Program-made: the position numbers and the translations under genes
Notes under the pieces: model-generated
The model's input: the letters and a program-made list of their open reading frames with translations, nothing else
What the model was told of the DNA's origin: nothing
The model's database searches: none
In this document: positions 1 through 11,462 of the stretch, piece after piece
Layout of the letters: the number at the start of each line of letters is the position of its first letter
Numbering within the stretch: the stretch's first letter is position 1
Assembly (NCBI GenBank): GCA_024811115.1
Contig: JAKOGH010000244.1
Span: forward strand, 1 to 64,000
DNA length: 64,000 bases
Source: Terana coerulea
Lineage: Eukaryota; Basidiomycota; Agaricomycetes; Polyporales; Phanerochaetaceae
Direction of reading: 5' to 3'

Positions 1-360
1 CGTTGTGTTGCGTCGAGATAAAGCCAAGTGAGCAAGATTGCGTGCGTACAGCTCCAGGGCGTGGGTCCACTTGGAGAGGTAGCGGGTGAAGAGGTAGAAG
101 GACTGTATCTCGGTGTTGAATGCCTGGGATCGATGGGAGACCGGTGAGCGGCGTCGCTACTGAGCGCAACGCAATGTAACTTCTTCGTCGTGGGGTCACC
201 GACAGTCTCGACAAGGTTGCTGACCTCGTTGCGCATGGCTTTGGCGGCAACGCCGGTTGTGACAGTATTGAAGTCCATCTGCGACTGGCCAAACAGGTAG
301 ACTTGATGGAGCTGGAGGTGGGAGTGAGCAGCGCATTGGATGTTGAGGTGGACGGCGGGA
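1..360 (-). pseudogene. UGP1: UTP-glucose-1-phosphate uridylyltransferase N-terminal fragment, broken
   Basis: Read on the minus strand, about 300 to 184 gives FGQSQMDFNTVTTG followed by MRNEVSNLVETV and DPTTKK. About 130 to 60 gives FNTEIQSFYLFTRYLSKW. This is how fungal UGP1 (UDP-glucose synthesis for wall glucan, glycogen and trehalose) begins, from my memory of the family. A serine-rich leader ending LLTPTSSSIKST lies just upstream but in another frame, so a frame break sits near 300. The 68 nt between the two conserved blocks look like an intron (GTTACA...CCCAG), yet splicing it does not keep the frame. After the LFTRYL block the sequence drifts from what I expect. A relic is more likely than a working gene, but the copy runs off the left edge and could continue. 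Confidence 0.5.
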
Positions 361-880
361 ACAATAAGGCCATACTGGGTAATGTAGACAGGCCAGGCAG
401 TGGTGGTGGAGATGAGTTGAAGAGCAGTCTGGGTTCTGCTGAGAGGGCCCTGATCCGAAGATGGCTCCCTCGAAATGGGTTCGCAGAGAGCGAGGCAGCG
501 ACACAGGCAGCGAGTAGTAGGAACAGCGCAAAGCTAGCAGCTGGCACGATTGGAATGTTTCCGGTGGGTATAGCGCTGCAGCAGGGCCTGTTAGTGTGGA
601 GGGCAGTGGAGGCATCGCGCGTGTGGTGGGAGGAAGAAAAGCACGGTGCGGCGGCGCCCATCGACTTTAGAGCCTGAGCTGGTTCCGCGTGCAGCTCTTC
701 CCGCAGGTACTGTATGATGACCTGAACAACAGGCAGCACGGCGGCGCGACTTGAAAATAAGGAGAAAAGTCAAAACGCAGATGTTGCAATATAAAGTAAG
801 TGAAATAATCATTGCTGCAATATTACATGGTGTCGTCATACATAGCCTCAAGCAATGGTGACATGCGTCGGAATACCTCA
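361..880. other. No supported gene
   Basis: Open frames on both strands here are compositionally ordinary shadows. I see no conserved motif, RNA gene or repeat. Confidence 0.4.
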
Positions 881-2500
881 GCCAGTCTGAACGGACAATG
901 TGGGGCAACCAATCTCATGATACACTTCCTCTGCCGCAGCTGCAAGTTCATCATCAAGCCCAGCTTGCGCCTCCGTGCGGCACAGGGAGCTGTGCACGGA
1001 GCTGGGGAATGAGCTCTTTGTCAATTGGAACACTGAGGCGTTCACCACCCCAAGCCTCCGGCCGGGAGTAGAAGTCGGTTGGAGTGCCACCGAGGGCATC
1101 AGCTTGTCCAGCTGCTTCGACGCGGTGGGTATTCCGCAACGCTTGAAGTAATCAAGCCGTTCCTGGACAATCTGCGGCAGAGCCAGTGAAACAAATTCCT
1201 GTAAGACGGCTGTCTTCAGCTTGAGTCGTTATGAGTCGAAAATCTGGAAGACTTACTCATGTGTAAGATTGACAGGATTGAACAAGCCGTGTCTTGCCTT
1301 CGCGAGCACCTCCTCAATATTGCATCCGTTAACCTTGCGGAAGCGTGCCCAGATATTCTCGATGGGGATATTGTGAGTACTGGCTAGTGGAACAAACGGA
1401 GGCCATTGGTTAGTATCGAGATCTGGCGTGTAGTTCTGCCTAATGACACATAACAGATTAGACATGTGGCTATATCCAGATAACTGGTTTGCTTACCGCA
1501 GCGCTGTTTGAATTGAATACATGTCCCCGTTTCTGTGCCGTGATCAACTGTAATCTGAAGTGGCATTGCTGATCCAACATTCAAAGCTTATCAGCATCAA
1601 AGTGAGATATAACTGCAGCGGATATTTGAACTCACCTCCGTACTCATCCAAAGTCAAGATAGAAATGGCCAACTGTCGGAGCCAGTCGGGCATTGGGAAC
1701 TGCGAGCAGCAAAAACAAGGCCTGACCACTTGTACAGTAGGCCATACAGGGTATGTTACGTTGCCTAACTAAGCCAGTGGTCTTGCTACAGAACTTCTCA
1801 TGCCGTCGTCAGCGTGAACTTGCGAACGGGCCTGGAGAGACAGATGGCCACGGACGATCGTGGCGCCAGATCCAGGATATCGAATTTCAGGACCGAAAGG
1901 ATCGACCTCATGCATTACTTCACGACAAGTTGATCTTATTGGTGCAGAACGGTGTGAACGTCAGTATCGGCGTGGTCGATAGTCTGAGGTACTCACCGAG
2001 GAATTGCGTGACCCATCACCGCCAGCTCATGCTGAATGGCACTTGGCCCGCTTCTGCCGGTGTATGTCGGGGCCATCACCATCATTATCAGGGCCTTGAA
2101 ACTGCTTTCGGCGGAGGCTTGCGAACGGAAGGTATGCCGTACTTCTTTAAGAGAGACTGGAGCTTGGTTCGTCTTCCATCGCCAATGTTGAAGATCAGAC
2201 ATGAATATAAGGAGAGACATAGCGACATACTTGATATGGTACCGAGATCCACACCCACACGCGCAAATCATCTGCGCTGCGTCGGCTGCTCTTGGGCGTA
2301 TAGTAGCAGTGCAGACTTGAGAGCGGAGGACGAGGGTTCTTTGGCGCAATTGTGATTAGTTCAGAGCTTTGCGGTGTAAGAAAAAGGAGCATACCACTGC
2401 CGTTGTCATACTGATTCGCTCCTGTGGGATTGACCATATCTAGAGTCGGAGGGGACAAGTCTGGGGAGAATCTGGAGGAGACCCTCTGCAATGCACGCAC
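880..2500 (-). mobile_element. Degenerate integrase/DDE-type transposon relic
   Basis: Pieces of a basidiomycete integrase-core protein appear in order on the minus strand but in different frames. About 1560 has VDHGTETGT, the acidic-residue block. About 1380-1260 has THNIPIENIW, then FNPVNLTHEF. About 1230-1100 has a conserved tail ending DKLMPS, and about 1095-980 has GGTPTDFYSRPEAWGG in another frame. Upstream, near 1990-1830, come IQHELAVMGHAIPR and VMHEVDPFGP, like the N-terminal helix-turn-helix region of these elements. The frame changes and stop codons show it cannot encode a working enzyme. I found no terminal repeats or target-site duplication, so the boundaries are approximate. Confidence 0.55.
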
Positions 2501-2930
2501 CCTTATATGCCAGCTCCAGCCTCATGTCGCACGTGGGAATGTGGCAATGATGCATGTCAATGTCATGCAGACAATGTGGCTATATGGTGGCCACATAAGA
2601 TCTGGACAGGCCATGACCGAGGAGAACAAAAGGTCGCAAGCGCTAGGTTGCGTCTGCGCCACGAAGGTCTTGATGCACGGTCATGTGCATGACTCATCGC
2701 CTTGACCCGACAAACGCTAGCAGGCGCCCATTCTCCTCTTTCTCTGCGCTCTCTCCGAGCGCTTCCCACGTTGCCTTGCCTGCCTAGGTGCTTCCATTCT
2801 CCTGTGAGTGATTCTGCGATCTGCAAAGCTCAAACTTGCGTGTACTAGTGCTCACCTGCATGCGGGTCACCTCCAGCTCGCCCACCCGGCAGCTCTCTGC
2901 CAGCTGGACACTGTCTTGCCCCGCACTTGC
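2501..2930. other. No supported gene
   Basis: Spacer between the transposon relic and the oxidoreductase fragment. Nothing recognised on either strand. Confidence 0.4.
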
Positions 2931-3690
2931 CGCTTGTTATACTGCCGCCTTGCTTTTGTGCACTCCGGCGTAGGCCAAAGAATCCCCAGCCAATGTGGTC
3001 TGCGACGTTAACTGTCCAAGTCCTTCGCGAATGCTCAGACAGTGTCAGGGTTCTTCTGGAACTGGCGACCAACAAAAATAACATCCGCCTAATTCTTGTC
3101 GGGGCGCTCTGCATGGTGCAACCATTGTGGATGCTGCCGACAGTGCCGACAACGATCTTGTCACTGACCGCAACCTTGACCGCCTGCGAGAGGTCCGCGC
3201 GGAATGCGTCCTGGCCCTTGGGCGGGAGCGCCTGCTATGGGTGGTTGTCCGCGGAGGACATGTTGAGCATGTCGAGCATGTTGAGGCCATGCTCAGCGAG
3301 CAGGCCCATGAGGCGGATCCTGTTCTCCACCGTCTATGACGGCGTGTCGGGCAGCACACTCTCGAGGCGGTCCGTCGCCGAAATACGAAAGAAGAGCGGT
3401 GTGGTGGGCGGGATTGCGGCGCGGACGGCGTCGACAGCCTCAAGGTGCAGGCGCGCGTGGTTCTCGAAGCTGCCGCTGTACGCGTCTGTGCGCTGGCTGT
3501 TGATCGAGCTCGCAAACTGGTGCAGCAGGTACCCGTTCACCCTTTCGCGCCTTGAATCTCAATCACGACGATGCTTGTCTAGACGGCGCACCGCGCGGCG
3601 TTGACGATGCCCTGATTGATGCGCGCAATACCCTCTAGTGTGAGTTCCTTTGGCGTTGAGAAGCTGCGGGGTGCGTGAGCGCGCTCGGCG
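2930..3690 (-). pseudogene. Old-yellow-enzyme type NADH:flavin oxidoreductase, 3' fragment
   Basis: Minus-strand blocks match the C-terminal half of OYE-family FMN oxidoreductases. [17 protein letters not shown] is followed by [10 protein letters not shown], then NGYLLHQF, then [19 protein letters not shown]. Near the end are VSDKIVVGTVGSIHNG and NVADHIGWGF, the usual C-terminus. The N-terminal part of the barrel is absent and is replaced by URA2 sequence. An in-frame TAG near 3579 and an insertion of about 7 nt near 3545 break the reading. Intact relatives reduce enones using NAD(P)H; this copy should be inactive. Confidence 0.7.
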
Positions 3691-4330
3691 CCGCCGCAGC
3701 GCTTAATCACCGCGTCGAACGAGGACGACATGTGGGTCGACGGCTCATAGAACATCGTCGCGAGCACCTTGCCATGCAGCGCGTCAAGCGCGCCGCTCCG
3801 CTCAACCGCGAGCTACATCTCGTGCGCGAGCGCGAACAGGTCATGGATGTCCTTGTGCGTGAACTGTTTCACGGATGGGATGTGTTTCCGGTGGTACGCG
3901 GGGTGTCGCGGCATCTGCAGGGTGACGAAGGGGCCGTACGATGGCGCTAGAATGGGCAAGTGCTCGCTGGGGCATAACGAGCTCGCAATGAGGCTTGTCA
4001 GATCAAGCCTCTGCGCCTCGCCGACTGACGGCGCCCTGTCTTTGGCAGAGTGCATGATGATGGTGCTCAACACGTCGCGGCCCATCGGATTCGACGCGAG
4101 CATACCGTCCAGGAACGCAGTCTGTCCATGAGCAAGCACGTGGTGGACCGCACCGTCAAGGACACGCGCCTCCGCAGCAGATCATGCTTTCGTCTTCTGT
4201 CCGGTGCTTGAGCTGTGGGTTTTTCTCCCAATGACGACGTCGACGTGCGTATGAGTCTAATCCAGGAGCCTAAAGATGCGCACGGGGTTGACGTTGAGGC
4301 CAGAGTATTCATAGATCCTTGCCCGAGCTC
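3690..4330 (-). pseudogene. URA2: URA2 (CPSase-DHOase-like-ATCase) fragment
   Basis: The minus strand carries the linker and the start of the aspartate carbamoyltransferase domain of the fungal pyrimidine protein. NPVRIF and THVDVVIG are followed by VLAHGQTAFLDG and NPMGRDV. Then come HIPSVKQFTHKDIHDLFALA and, near 3775-3715, [17 protein letters not shown]. ATCases normally have the carbamoyl-phosphate motif STRT here; this copy has STHM, losing the key arginine. A TAG at about 3813-3815 interrupts the frame just after FALAHEM, as if a CAG codon had mutated. The frame then runs straight into the OYE fragment with no intron, so the homology ends near 3690. A relic, presumably beside an intact URA2 elsewhere. 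Confidence 0.7.
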
Positions 4331-6122
4331 TTCTTCGATGCTCCGGCCGTCCGCAGCTTCAGTAGTAGCGCAGGAACCTTTGTGTCACTACACATGCCCT
4401 GTCTCACGCCTTCGCAGCTGCTACCAATTCCACCGGGAGAAAGCTTAAACTATCAGCACACATCCATATCAAGGCCAACGTCCTCTCTTGGTTTCTCCCT
4501 CACCACTGTCGAGCGTATGATGAGCCCTCAGTCAGACGCCATCACCTCTGAAGCACTTCTCCAAGGACCTGACAGCACTGTATACTAGAGCTTTCCGAAA
4601 TAAATAGATTTGCGATTAAATGTGTATATGCTTATTACACTGACTAAGCCTCACATTGAAAGGACTGAGAGATACAAGTATCATTGTTCTGATAAGCAGG
4701 TACAATTTCATACAGAACTGATTATATAACACTTCAATTGTGTGCTAGTAGTACACAGGGTTACAGAACTCTCCAGCTAGTTTCTGCAGTTTTGTTGAGC
4801 CTTTGCTTCATCAAGGGACCAGGCAGGTAACTCCACATACCATTGATTTCAAGCCTAGCACCCATTCTCAGCAGGAGCTGCAGGTACAAGAGTTGATCGC
4901 GAACGCAGGCGCATCTCCCATTCATTCTGCCAAACAGGTGTCCAAGAGGTTGCTGAGATCGCCCGTCATGGAGAGATAAAAAGCGAGAGAAGGGATCCTG
5001 TATGAACACGAAGACGAATTCAACATTGCTCGCCGGGAGTCTGAAGAGGCCCAGGTCCACTATCGCCCTCAGTGTGCTGAACGCGAGTCCGCGATCCATA
5101 GCTGAGAACGACAGAAGACACCGTCGACGAAGCTGTGTCTCGGATAAGAACGACGACGCTGTCGGCCATCTGCAAGGCAGAGTTGTTACTGTTTGTCGAG
5201 CCTGTTAAGCCTGTGTTAGCATGTAGTCTCCTGAATGATGCTAGTATTTGTGCCTGCAAAGACTCACCATTACCATCGCTCAGGTTACCAGAAGGGATAA
5301 TATACCAGTTGGTAATTGGGCCAACCTGGCGTGGGACGCGGACGAAGGCATGGGAATGAGTGATGCGATTCCCTGAGATAGCCATATGGGAGAAGTGCAG
5401 TTGGGGATGAGTGCAGTCAAGTGTTCGCACTCCTACTAAATATACTCTAGAATTAACCCTGGGGCCACTTTGTCAGTCACAAAAACCTGCGATCAAAGCA
5501 TAATAGTTGACCACTCACGACACTGGTACATGGGACAAAGCCGAAGCGTGGGCCACGCTGCCATGGCCTGATTCAGTATGCTGATGCCAACATGCACATT
5601 TGCTAATGACGACCAGAGAGGGTAAGCGTAAGCTTTGTCGCATGCCACAGTCCAGCCTGCGACCGAGAAGCTTGCACTACCAGTTCTCGAGATGCCAGCA
5701 CCGTCAACGACGCGGAAGGCGTAAGATGGTGATCACGCACCAAATGCTTGTGTTTGTTGTCGACCTCGTAAGTACTGCTTACGCTGTTCCCTGAGCTGGT
5801 TGTCACGTCACTGAGTATCACGCCCGACACAAGTGTCACTGTAAGCTTGCCGTTCAATGGCACTCAGTACTCATTACCTTAGAGCAACCGCGGCGTACTA
5901 GTACAACGGCGTAACAAGCTGCGGTGGCGGAAGTCTGAATGTGGCAAGCCATCAAACTCTTTGTTATCAAGCGCTAAACTACAAGGCGAAAACGCCAAAA
6001 TCAACCGCGAGCAATCGGCCTACCATACATAGCTAGATCAATTCAAATAGCGGCCAATTGAGCTGTGGGTATATGCTACTAAACAGAGAGCATTTCGTAT
6101 AGATCATTTCATCACAGGGACC
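4331..6122 (-). other. Decayed or unassigned minus-strand coding stretch
   Basis: Short minus-strand open stretches look protein-like but do not join into a gene. One near 5720-5540 reads AGWTVACDKAYAY then LANVHVGISILNQAM. One at 5430-5260 contains HMAISGNRITHSHAF. One at 5180-5000 has ALQMADSVVVLIRD, then AMDRGLAFSTLRAIVDL in another frame, then FVFVFIQDPF. The last resembles the final helices of fungal multi-pass membrane proteins (DUF6534-like), but the match is weak. Nothing was seen in 4331-4750 or 5880-6122. Confidence 0.25.
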
Positions 6123-7606
6123 TCACGCCTCTGTGCCCGCATGCCCTTTCAAACCCGCGCTATGCTTTTCTGCATGCGTGCGTTCGAGCGTACTGTCTTG
6201 CGTCGACACGGAGGAGACATCCGTCGCCACGGCAAACTCGATGGGTTTCAACGTCGTGCTGCGTCCGCTACCCCCTGAACTAGGCTGCGGGGCAAACATC
6301 GCCGTGGTGACAACGAGGGGATTCTGCGTATCGTACCACGCGTTCGATTCGGATGCGTTCCACACAGACGAGCGTATGTTGACCAGCATCAGGGTTGGGT
6401 ATATGCCCTATAACATGCGTGTCGGGATGCATGAGGCTTTGAATTCGAGAAATAACTCACGACGAACTGAACGGCAGAGTACCCTGATATGCAGTCGATC
6501 ATGCGACCCAGTGTCTCGTTGCCGCCGGTGACTATCGAGGTAATCAACAAGTCCGCAGTCTGGAGGATAAAAGTGAGACGGAAGACAGTTGATCGCAAGA
6601 AGCAGCCTACCAGCATGACTACATATAATGTGCCTGATTCAATGAGAAGCACAAAAAGCGTGAATACTTTATTGCTCCTCTTCTTTCGAAGTGCGTCAAT
6701 GAGTATATCGCGCAGCAGCCTAGATCGTGTGAAAGGATCAGCTAAATCAACATCATCATGATGCGTGTCTGAATGCCAACCAAGCCTTCCAAATGGTGAG
6801 AAACATCACCGAGATGTTTGTCATAATCGAGAGCACAGGTGCGGAGATGTTCGTCACTTTGCACAGCTTCGTATAGTTCGTAGTCGACACCCCAGATCTG
6901 CAGAATGCAGCCTGTACAATTACATTAACTGTTGCTCAATAATCAATAATCCGGAATGCTATGAGCACAGCGATGTACGCACCAATCATCAATCCCCACC
7001 AGAAGAGAGGAAGCGCTAAAACAACACGGCGGTCATGCCATATTGCGTAGGCGCGCCACATGACAAGGATGTCGCCAAGAATCATCTAAGTGGGCAAACC
7101 GGTGCTGTCAGAATTTCGATTCGTTCCGTGCACATGAGGCTGACCTGAGAATTGAACAGTATACCCGTGATCTTCGTTTCGCGCGCGACGAGGTCATAGA
7201 AGCGGTTGAACAGAGCGTCCGCGCTCAACCCATTTGGCGAGAGCAGTAGCTCCACCAGCCCGATAAGCTGCGCAATCTCGAGGGCCCACAGCGCTGTAGT
7301 GGCCGCGAAGACGATGTATAGGACGAAAAGAGTTATGATGTCTCCGCGGGTCCGAAGCCCTCGCTGACTGAAAAGCTCCTCAGCAATGGTTCAGCACTTG
7401 CATAGATGTAAGTAGAGCTTACCATAAAGCGCGTGTGGCGACACAGAGAATCGCAATGTAGATACCTGTGGGTTGACATGAATGGAACACTAAATAGCAG
7501 CGTACTGCTGACACTCACCATACAGTAATGTAACAACGAGGACTGGTATGATCCTGTAAATAAAAGCGAGGCCAGCTCGGTGCATGTCGGCATCGTTAAG
7601 AGTCAT
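6123..7606 (-). CDS. Fungal multi-pass membrane protein of unknown function
   Basis: Spliced minus-strand exons give a chain of hydrophobic helices: LAFIYRIIPVLVVTLLYG, GIYIAILCVATRALW, an exon with IITLFVLYIVFAATTALW, one with MILGDILVMWRAYAIW and WWGLMIGAYIAVLIAF, then LLIESGTLYVVMLVG, and finally GIYPTLMLVNIR followed by a polar tail. This seven-helix layout with a short soluble tail is typical of large basidiomycete families without known function. Start chosen at the ATG at 7606; an in-frame ATG at 7675 is also possible. Near 6770 the frame for AWLAFR does not join that for RLLRDILIDALRKKR, so there is a one-base break or a missed splice. Confidence 0.5.
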
Positions 7607-7978
7607 GACGGTAGGGTCGGGCTTCCCAAGAGTACAATACGTTGAGAGAGATTGGTGGGGTTCCCTGGCCAGCATTTATGGTGCCTGTACATCATCATAG
7701 GTGAGCATCATAGATGGTCGGAGGCAGTAAACCCAAGATGTAAGTAGTGATCGTGCACACAACAGATCTCATTGGGGGCGAAGATCAATGTAGCGCCATT
7801 ACAGATCGTTCATCTGACCACTGTATCTGTTCGTAAGTCTTGCTTTGTGGAGCAACCGGCACCTACCGCTGACGAGAGCACGTTAGAACAGCTCCAGCCC
7901 AGTAGCATCAAAGGATACGGTAGACTCAGGAAACAACAAATGCGGCTGTATACCACGGGAGTCGGGAGTCGGCATGAC
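7607..7978. other. Intergenic spacer
   Basis: Lies between the end of the GH43 gene and the start of the membrane-protein gene, both on minus. No gene seen. Confidence 0.4.
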
Positions 7979-10343
7979 TTAATACACCCCTTGTACAGGA
8001 TCGTAGACGAAGCCGCTGAAGTACGCCGGCGTGGTCGAGTTTCTTCCGTTCCCTGTGGCATACATCCCGACCAGTGTCTGAGGAATATAGAGCTACAATC
8101 AATGTCTTACCACGCGGAAGGCAAGAACTCACTCCAGTAAAGCCACCGCTGACCTCTCGCGCAGCACCATATCCAACGATCGTCCATTTCGCGTGCTCCG
8201 CATTCGGGCCCTCTGCGAACGCAAAAGCATAAGTCGACGCATTGACTGCCTGCACACGTAGCTGGAGCTGGTGCGAGGCCTGATGCAGCGGGACAAGGCC
8301 CGGCTGCGAGTACGCGTCCGCCGTGCCATCTGCGCTGGAGTTTGCGTCGATGGTGCGCAGGCGCACGAACTTCTGCAGAGACGAGCCGTTCCGCATCGCA
8401 ACGACGCCGAGGTCGAAGTGCTGCCTGCGCTGTATGAACAGCATCATCCCCGCCTCCTCGCCGCCAACCGCAGGCGCGAAATCCAGTCCGACCGTGGCAG
8501 TGAACTCGAGCGCGTCTTGGCGGCGGGCGATGAACGTGCTCGTGCCCGTGGCGCCGGTGCCGGTGATGTTCTCCGCGGAGCCCATGATGCGCAGCGTGTT
8601 CGGGTGGCCGGGTGGCGAGACGGTGAAGCGCGAGAAGTCGGGGTAGCGGTAGTACACTAATTGGCGCGGTAGAGGGGCGTTCGGGGTGAAGTCGATGGTC
8701 TGAGGGTGTCCGACGAGTGGGTCGGATGTGGAGAATGTTGTTGGCTACGAGGCCATGGTGAGATATCGGCGAGACGAGCAGCTGGGCATGCATAGCTTAC
8801 CGCTTTCGAAGGTGGTAGAGGTCCGGTCATGTTGATGTATGCACGTCCTGGCTTGCCACCGCTGAAGACCGGGAATTGCCCTGCAAGCAGTCCATTTCAG
8901 TTGTGAAACATTTCCCGCAGCCGCCAAACAAACCTTCTTCCCATACTACAGGAACTAGCACAGTTTCGCGCCCCATCGGGCTGTAGCATGTCATGAGACT
9001 TCATGTTATATCGAGCTTGCATGAGCTTGTTACTCACTAGTTTACGGTTGCATTTCTGGTGGCTAGGGAAACGCCCCACCAATTTCCAGCAGTGTCCTGG
9101 AAAACGTCGGCATGGCCTACCGTTTGGACTGATCATCGAAGGTAAGAAGATTAGCTACGGTAAGTAATCACGAGAGAAGTATACCGACGATAGAGAGTAG
9201 TGTTCGCGTTTGTCAATACAGGGTTGTAAGGACATGGCGTGTAGGGACCATGGATATTGGTCGCTTTTGCCATCCTATGATTGAACATATCGTCAAGATC
9301 AAGTAGTGAAGACCAGACTCAGGCTTACGTGACCATGTGTCCGACGCCAGTCCCCCCTACATTTGGCTCAGTCCTCTAGAGAAAGTACAGCGCAGGTCAT
9401 TGGCACACCTTCGGCAATGAGAAGATAATATGCGTCGTCGCGTTTGTATATATGAGGACCTTCAGGCGCCTCGATTGAGCATTCAGTGTCCTGCATCTTT
9501 CCGCCGGCTGAAGACGCAAACTCACTAAACCTCCAGTTCCGTTCCATATAGTCACAGGATCCCCGCTCAAACTCTGTCCGGTCTCGACGTCGATGGCGAA
9601 TTGTTGGATCGCTGGGAAGACCCGCCAGTAGTGTGAGCCCTGAACGTATGTAGTGCCATCGTCGTCCCAGAACAAGCTAGTATCGTAACCCGAGAAGTTG
9701 AAGTGCACAGGATCCGACCAGCCGTTGCCGTTGTTGGAGAAGATGTCGTCGTTAGTGAAAATCACCTGCTCCGACTTTGAGTGACTTTGCGGGGTAACAA
9801 AATTCTGCTGGGCACGCACATTTTGCCAGTAATCAGGGGATGTTTGCGGTTCATAATCGAGCACAAGTGTCGTAGTTACATAGAATTTCTTGTTGTGATG
9901 TCTGAAGAGATCTCATTTAATCCTTCGCCGTGTTCGTGGGGTTTATGAACCGACCTTATGGTTGAAGCCCAAATGCCTCCTGTGGTTGTATTCACGGTAG
10001 CAAGCGCAGGAAGTTGTTCTGGTCTAGAGAACACGTTGCCTACGTGGAAGCATTCTATGAGCATTTGGCCAGAAGAATAAGCTCACAGACGCTCACCAAT
10101 TTGCTTCCACTGGACCAAGTCTCGCGAAGTGTAGACAGGTATACCAGGGAATGCACTGAACGAGCTCGTAACGCAAAAGAACTGATCATCCACGCGAGTG
10201 CAGGACGGATCGGGAGCAAAGCCGCTAATGATCGGGTTATGGTACGCCTTCAGCTTGTTCTGGGCATCGACGGCAGTGTCAGCCGCTGCCCCAAGAAAAT
10301 GGGACAAGCTCAAAGCTAGACTTGACAGTAGGAGCTTCAGCAT
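7979..10343 (-). CDS. Secreted glycoside hydrolase family 43 (beta-xylosidase/arabinofuranosidase type)
   Basis: Eleven exons (10343-10097, 10039-9955, 9901-9526, 9490-9409, 9356-9329, 9274-9189, 9128-9038, 8980-8934, 8880-8801, 8744-8133, 8077-7979) join without a break into 610 residues. A signal peptide (LLLSSLALSLSHFLGAAA) leads into the five-bladed propeller. NPIISGFAPDPS supplies the catalytic-base Asp, SGYDTSLFWDDDG the modulating Asp, and APEGPHIYKR the general-acid Glu. GHADVFQD and YPMGRETVL are further GH43 signatures. The 204-codon exon and the tail form the C-terminal beta-sandwich common in fungal GH43 xylosidases. Expected role: trimming xylose or arabinose from hemicellulose outside the cell. 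Sub-specificity cannot be read from sequence. Exon 5 is only 28 nt. Confidence 0.93.
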
Positions 10344-10497
10344 AGCGGTGATCGCAACAAGGGTGGTAAAATTGCGTACTTGCTCACTGCATTATTTGTA
10401 TGCGGGATGAAGTGGTAGACGAGCCGTCCCAGATGACATGAGGAGGATCGTGCTATACAACCCACAGGTCATGGGTCTGATTGGGGCATGAAGAAGA

Positions 10498-10503
10498 GTG
10501 GGG
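10498..10503 (+). promoter_or_regulatory. Possible Cre1/CreA site upstream of GH43
   Basis: GTGGGG fits the SYGGRG carbon-repressor consensus, about 155 bp upstream of the GH43 start codon. Such sites are expected for cell-wall hydrolases, but a single six-base match is weak evidence. Confidence 0.2.
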
Positions 10504-10751
10504 AACGTCGGAGACGTGCAGAACGCGAGCAAACGCTCATGCAAGGCGGACCGCTGGGTACCACAAGATCTGTCACGATGGTAAGAGCATGAAAGTTGAA
10601 AGAGCACGTAGGCAACCATGGCGCTCTGTCACGGGGTGGATGGCACCTCCGTATATTGTTCGATAAATCCATGTCAACGTACCGTAGTTGCACTAGTTGC
10701 CGCAGTTGGCAAGGTATGGCTCAGGATAGGTGTTATTATATTGTATGCCTT

Positions 10752-11462
10752 TCATTCGAACAAAGGTAAATGATGACCAAAATCGACGTCCCCGTGTGCA
10801 GAAGCAAAGTCTTCGAGGTCCGGTCGGCGCATTAGTAGGTCCCATTCTTCGCGATCTTGCTCATAGTATTGAGGCACCCATCCATCAGCAGTGCACGGTG
10901 ACCATACAAACCCTGGATGTGGAAGACTAAGCACGTGTGCCGGTGGCAAATGTGAAAGGACTCACTGTAATCTGAGCGAAGGTCGACAAACCGGTGTATC
11001 TGAAATGTAATGCGGTCTCCGTTGCGAAGAACATGCGGAACACCAACGGGTTCAACAAGCTTGTCATTGAGCTCAAAAATTGAGGGGCATGAATGAGGGC
11101 GATAAGGTAACAACAACAAGAAACACACGTAGATGCCCAATTGTTGGCACTTAAGTTGGAGAGGAGTTAATTGGAGATCGCAACTCTCGTGATCTTCGGG
11201 ATCACATCTGCGTTCTGCGATTTCTCCCCAAGGTGGCGGTGGGTCACCGCGGTAGCATTAGGTTCGTCTGTTCCATCCCAAGAGATTGTACGCTAAAGAT
11301 GATCCCCTGAGGAGCGCGAAATGTCAGTCCTTGCGCGATTGGGTTAGATGACGAGTTACGCACTCTGAAGGCGAATAGTATGAGACTCTTCTCTCGTACA
11401 CCCCAGAAAGTCAGTATGGCTGGTGTCGTCCATAAAACGATGCACGCTTTGCGAATAACCAT
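10752..11462 (-). CDS. Orphan protein, gene model uncertain
   Basis: I do not recognise this protein. A first exon starts at 11462 (MVIRKACIVLWTTPAIL, FWGVREKSLILFAF), and GT-AG splicing joins it to GIIFSVQSLG. A second block (11140-10970) reads GVPHVLRNGDRITFQIHRF. After a possible intron at about 10967-10930, two frames stay open: one ends at 10832, the other contains DGWVPQYYEQDREEWDLLM and ends at the TGA at 10752. The acidic, Trp/Tyr-rich last frame looks most protein-like. No signal peptide or known domain was recognised. The parts may belong to one gene, or the 5' block may be a separate fragment. Confidence 0.35.

Noticed and set aside
303..677. 124-codon plus-strand frame
   Set aside because: Antisense to the UGP1-like words in its left half; no motif.
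8107..8793. 228-codon minus frame in the GH43 region
   Set aside because: Second frame of the same strand; the GH43 frame continues through its exons with conserved residues.
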